Position numbers and translations under genes: made by a program. Below the pieces are notes generated by a model. The model saw only the letters and a program-made list of their open reading frames with translations. It did not search any database and had not been told where the DNA came from. Below, piece after piece: positions 4,625 through 7,004 of a DNA stretch of 7,004 bases (positions within the stretch are counted from its first letter, which is position 1; each line of letters opens with the position of its first letter). Source of the DNA: Caulobacteraceae bacterium (lineage in GTDB: Bacteria > Pseudomonadota > Alphaproteobacteria > Caulobacterales > Caulobacteraceae); the NCBI GenBank assembly GCA_004144935.1, contig SDZP01000183.1:1-7004 (forward strand), given 5' to 3'.

Positions 4625-6733
4625 ATGAGCCCGATTTTCGTCCTGCTGGCGGCCGCTTCGCCTGAAGTCATCGCCACGGCCGCGCCGGCCCCGGCGCTCG
4701 CCACGGCACAGGAAGTCGCGCCGGCCGCGGCCGAGGTCGTTCCGGCCGCCAGCCAGGGCGTCACCCCCTATCCCGCCAGCTTCTTCGCCGAGGCTTCGCC
4801 CAACTCGGCGATGGACATGATCGTCCGCATCCCCGGCTTCGCCTTCGATGGCGGCGACAGCGTGCGCGGCTACGGCGGCGCGGCGGGCAATGTGCTGATC
4901 GACGGCCAGCGCAACGCCTCCAAGTCGGAAGGGTTGGAAGATGCCCTGCGCCGCATCCAGGCCAAGGACGTCGAGCGCATTGACATCATCCGCGGCGGCG
5001 CTCCCGGCATCGACATGCAGGGCAAGACGGTGATCGCCAACGTCGTGCTTCGCAAGAATCGCGGGGGCAGCTGGCTGCTGGCCGTGGCCAACGCCGTCCA
5101 CCAAGACGGCCGCACCCAGCCGGCCATGCGCTTCGAGGGCGCCGCCCCGGTCGGGCCCGGGACCTTCAACTGGTCGACCCTGTTCTACAAGGGCATCGAT
5201 GACGGCGCCGGCGAAGGCGTCCAGCGCAGTGTCGACAACAGCGTCGTCACCCGCACCGCCTGGGACGAGACCGGCGACGGCTACGGCTACGACCTGAAAG
5301 CCGGCTGGAAGAGCCCGCTGTTCGGCGGCCGGGTGGCGATCAACTCGCGCTACCACCCGGACCTCTTCGAGCTGTCGGTCAACGCCTTCGACAACCCGCG
5401 CACCGACCGGCTGTTCGTGGTCAAGGACCGCAACGACCGCGTCGACGCGGAACTAGGCGGCAGCTGGGAGCGCGACTTCGGCCCGGCCAAGGTCGAGATC
5501 ACCGCCCTGCAGACGCTGAGCGACACCGACTTCACCTCGCGGTTCGACGACGGCGCCGATACGGCCCTGTTCACCGAGAACGCCAAGCGGGGCGAGAGCA
5601 TCGGCCGGGGCACCCTGCGCTACACCGTCTCGCCCAACCTGATCGTCGAGGGCGGCGGCGAGGCGGCGTTCAACTACCTGGACGCGGCCACCGACTATGC
5701 GGAGAACGGCGTGCCCGTCGTGCTGCCGCAGGCCAATGTCCGGGTCGAGGAGGAACGGGCCGAGGGCTTCCTGACCGCCAACTGGCGGCTCAACCCGCAA
5801 TTCGCCGTCGAGGGCGGGCTGAAGGTCGAGGCCTCAACGATCAGCCAGACCGGGGCGACCAACCTCTCCAAGAGCTTCACCTACTACAAGCCGCGGCTGA
5901 TCGCGACCTGGTCGCCGACCGGCCTTGACCAGGTGCGGGTGCGTATCGAGCGGGAAGTCGGGCAGCTGAACTTCCGCGATTTCGCCTCCTCGATCTCGCT
6001 GTCGACCGGCGGCACGGTGACGGCCGGCGGCGCCGACCTGGAGCCCAGCAAGACGACGGTGTTCGAGGCCGAGTATGAGCGCAAGTTCTGGAACGACGGC
6101 GCGGTCACGGTGAAATACACCCACGAGGAAATCACCGACGCCACCGACCGCATCCGGGTCACCGACATCGGCCAGTGCCCGCTGGTCGGCGGCCTGCCCG
6201 ACACCAGCGACCTCGATTGCAACTTCGACGCCCCCGGCAATATCGGCGACGGGGTCAACGACGAGCTGGAGATCTCGCTGAACCTGCCCCTGGCCCGGCT
6301 GGGTGTCCCTGGCGGCCTGCTGCGGGCCAATGTCGAATGGACCAAGTCTGAGGTCACCGACCCGACCACCGGCGACAAGCGCCGGATCAGCGGCCAGAAG
6401 CCGCTCGAGTGGGAGATCCGCTTCTCGCAGGACCTGGCCAAGTACAAGACCCAGTGGGGGGTCGACGTCTTTGGCGCCTACGAAGAGCGCTACTACCGCT
6501 TTGACCGCGAGGACTCGCTGGCGCTGGAAACCTGGATCACCCTCTACGCCGAGTACAAGCCCCGGCCGGACCTCGCCATCCGCGTCGAGGCCCACAACCT
6601 GCTGGGCCGCGACCTGACCTACAGCCGCCAGCTCTACGACGCCCCCCGCGACACCGGCAGCGTCTACTACAGCGAGGTGCGGCCGCTGGACTATCCGTCC
6701 TTCATCTACGCCCGCATCCGCAAGACCTTCTGA
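4625..6733 (+). CDS. TonB-dependent outer-membrane receptor, substrate unknown
   Basis: This 702-residue outer-membrane beta-barrel would take up a ligand (often an iron chelate, vitamin or sugar) using TonB energy. After an Ala/Pro-rich N-terminus comes the plug domain at about 48-145, with SPNSAMDMIVRIPGF, VRGYGG, NVLIDGQR, and RIQAKDVERIDIIRGG, all typical plug features. The rest is barrel: alternating strand patterns, aromatic girdles such as LETWITLYAEYKPRPD, and the outer-membrane insertion signal at the end, with terminal Phe (ARIRKTF). ATG 4625 is fixed by AGGGGGAG (4611-4618) and by an in-frame TGA right before it. Oddities: the first 25 residues are hydrophobic but contain no Lys or Arg, and no clear TonB box follows; EVIATA at 14-19 is the nearest match but lies inside the presumed signal peptide. 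The only cysteines are 518 and 532, in one presumed surface loop. The family is secure; the substrate cannot be read from sequence. Confidence 0.93.
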   Translation: MSPIFVLLAAASPEVIATAAPAPALATAQEVAPAAAEVVPAASQGVTPYPASFFAEASPNSAMDMIVRIPGFAFDGGDSVRGYGGAAGNVLIDGQRNASKSEGLEDALRRIQAKDVERIDIIRGGAPGIDMQGKTVIANVVLRKNRGGSWLLAVANAVHQDGRTQPAMRFEGAAPVGPGTFNWSTLFYKGIDDGAGEGVQRSVDNSVVTRTAWDETGDGYGYDLKAGWKSPLFGGRVAINSRYHPDLFELSVNAFDNPRTDRLFVVKDRNDRVDAELGGSWERDFGPAKVEITALQTLSDTDFTSRFDDGADTALFTENAKRGESIGRGTLRYTVSPNLIVEGGGEAAFNYLDAATDYAENGVPVVLPQANVRVEEERAEGFLTANWRLNPQFAVEGGLKVEASTISQTGATNLSKSFTYYKPRLIATWSPTGLDQVRVRIEREVGQLNFRDFASSISLSTGGTVTAGGADLEPSKTTVFEAEYERKFWNDGAVTVKYTHEEITDATDRIRVTDIGQCPLVGGLPDTSDLDCNFDAPGNIGDGVNDELEISLNLPLARLGVPGGLLRANVEWTKSEVTDPTTGDKRRISGQKPLEWEIRFSQDLAKYKTQWGVDVFGAYEERYYRFDREDSLALETWITLYAEYKPRPDLAIRVEAHNLLGRDLTYSRQLYDAPRDTGSVYYSEVRPLDYPSFIYARIRKTF

Positions 6734-6741
6734 CCGACCTC

Positions 6742-6773
6742 CGCCGGCGTCGCCATGCCCTGCGACGCCGGCG
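6742..6773 (+). terminator. Hairpin after the receptor gene
   Basis: CGCCGGCGTCGC (6742-6753) pairs perfectly over 12 bp with GCGACGCCGGCG (6762-6773) around an 8-base loop, starting 8 bases after the receptor stop codon. There is no T-run. It is a probable terminator or 3'-end protecting stem for the receptor mRNA. Confidence 0.6.
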
Positions 6774-6777
6774 ACTA

Positions 6778-6870
6778 GGGGAGCGGCGCCCTGTCCTTCG
6801 GGTTGGTCCACCCCAGGCGGCGTCCCTCCGCCGGACCAACCCAGTCCCGCTGGACAGGGCGCCGCTCCCC
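6778..6870. repeat. 93-base three-tier inverted repeat
   Basis: The outer arms GGGGAGCGGCGCCCTGTCC (6778-6796) and its exact complement (6852-6870) pair over 19 bp. Inside, GGGTTGGTCC (6800-6809) pairs over 10 bp with GGACCAACCC (6833-6842). Within that, GGCGG (6816-6820) pairs over 5 bp with CCGCC (6828-6832) around a 7-base loop. Unpaired bases are TTC against nine bases (6843-6851), and a six-base bulge at 6810-6815. On the plus strand a CTCTTCTTCC tract follows. It may act as a bidirectional terminator, a REP or MITE-like palindromic element, or a structured RNA. It encodes no plausible protein. Confidence 0.75.
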
Positions 6871-6887
6871 CTCTTCTTCCGCCCATG

Positions 6888-6923
6888 AAAAAGGGCCCCG
6901 GATCGCTCCGGGGCCCTTCTTCT
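6888..6923 (-). terminator. Intrinsic terminator, best on minus strand
   Basis: AAGGGCCCCGGA (6891-6902) pairs with TCCGGGGCCCTT (6907-6918) around a TCGC loop, a 12-bp stem. On the minus strand it is followed by a run of five T residues (6892-6888), a textbook intrinsic terminator placed about 20 bases after the minus-strand stop codon at 6942-6940. On the plus strand it is followed by a T/C-rich tract (TTCTTCT), so it may work in both directions between converging genes. Confidence 0.85.
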
Positions 6924-6939
6924 GTGAGTGCGACTGGCC

Positions 6940-7004
6940 TTAGGCCGGGTCGCGGGCCGGGCCCGACTGGCGGTCGCCGTCGATGGCCAGTTCGGCCGGC
7001 TGGT
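6940..7004 (-). CDS. C-terminal end of an unidentified minus-strand gene
   Basis: Reading the minus strand into the window gives 20 complete codons that end ELAIDGDRQSGPARDPA, then TAA (6942-6940). The frame is supported by a strong minus-strand terminator shortly after the stop and by codons with G or C in nearly every third position. The fragment is polar and flexible, as C-terminal tails often are. It is too short to assign a family. It converges on the receptor gene. Confidence 0.55.
   Translation of the reverse strand, partial: QPAELAIDGDRQSGPARDPA

Noticed and set aside
5834..6886. A 350-codon minus-strand open frame opposite the receptor 3' half
   Set aside because: It starts inside the 93-base palindrome, has no ribosome-binding site and is antisense to a well-supported beta-barrel gene.
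1..7004. CRISPR array, tRNA, insertion sequence or prophage signals
   Set aside because: On reading both strands I saw no regularly spaced identical repeats, cloverleaf, transposase or integrase motifs.

Overview
The window is high-GC DNA with a strong third-position G/C bias. Its gene content fits an alphaproteobacterium, most likely the Caulobacterales (Caulobacter, Phenylobacterium or Brevundimonas type). It has an aa3-type cytochrome oxidase ctaC, a TldD protease, a TonB-dependent receptor with Caulobacter-like features, and near-matches to CtrA-type sites. The taxon is an inference from style and content; there is no rRNA or other decisive marker. No tRNA, rRNA, CRISPR array, transposase or phage gene was seen.

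Layout, left to right. Bases 1-863 on the minus strand hold most of ctaC, subunit II of the terminal cytochrome c oxidase. Its 3' end lies beyond the left edge. A 434-base non-coding gap (864-1297) separates it from a divergent three-gene plus-strand operon (1298-2978). The operon encodes a short PadR-type repressor, a DUF1700/HAAS-type membrane protein overlapping it by ATGA, and an exported DUF2807 'GIN-domain' protein built of six short GSGD rungs. A 12-bp hairpin terminator ends this operon directly before tldD (3058-4488), which encodes a zinc metalloprotease subunit with all expected ligands. After a 136-base gap with repeated AT-rich boxes comes a 702-residue TonB-dependent outer-membrane receptor (4625-6733). 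The space after it (6734-6939) is almost entirely hairpins. These end the receptor transcript and a converging minus-strand gene, of which only the last 20 codons are visible at the right edge.

How the genes relate. ctaC belongs to respiration and tldD is housekeeping-like. The PadR/DUF1700/DUF2807 operon looks like a self-contained envelope-sensing cassette: a DNA-binding repressor, a membrane partner with a cytoplasmic helical domain, and an exported beta-helical protein. It sits between ctaC and tldD, which I recall as neighbours in other alphaproteobacteria. The receptor has its own promoter region and no obvious functional tie to the genes on its left.

The best candidates for something undescribed are the PadR-DUF1700-DUF2807 operon with its possible autoregulatory palindrome, the 93-base multi-tier hairpin at 6778-6870, and an orphan terminator-like signal in the ctaC/padR gap that might mark a small RNA.
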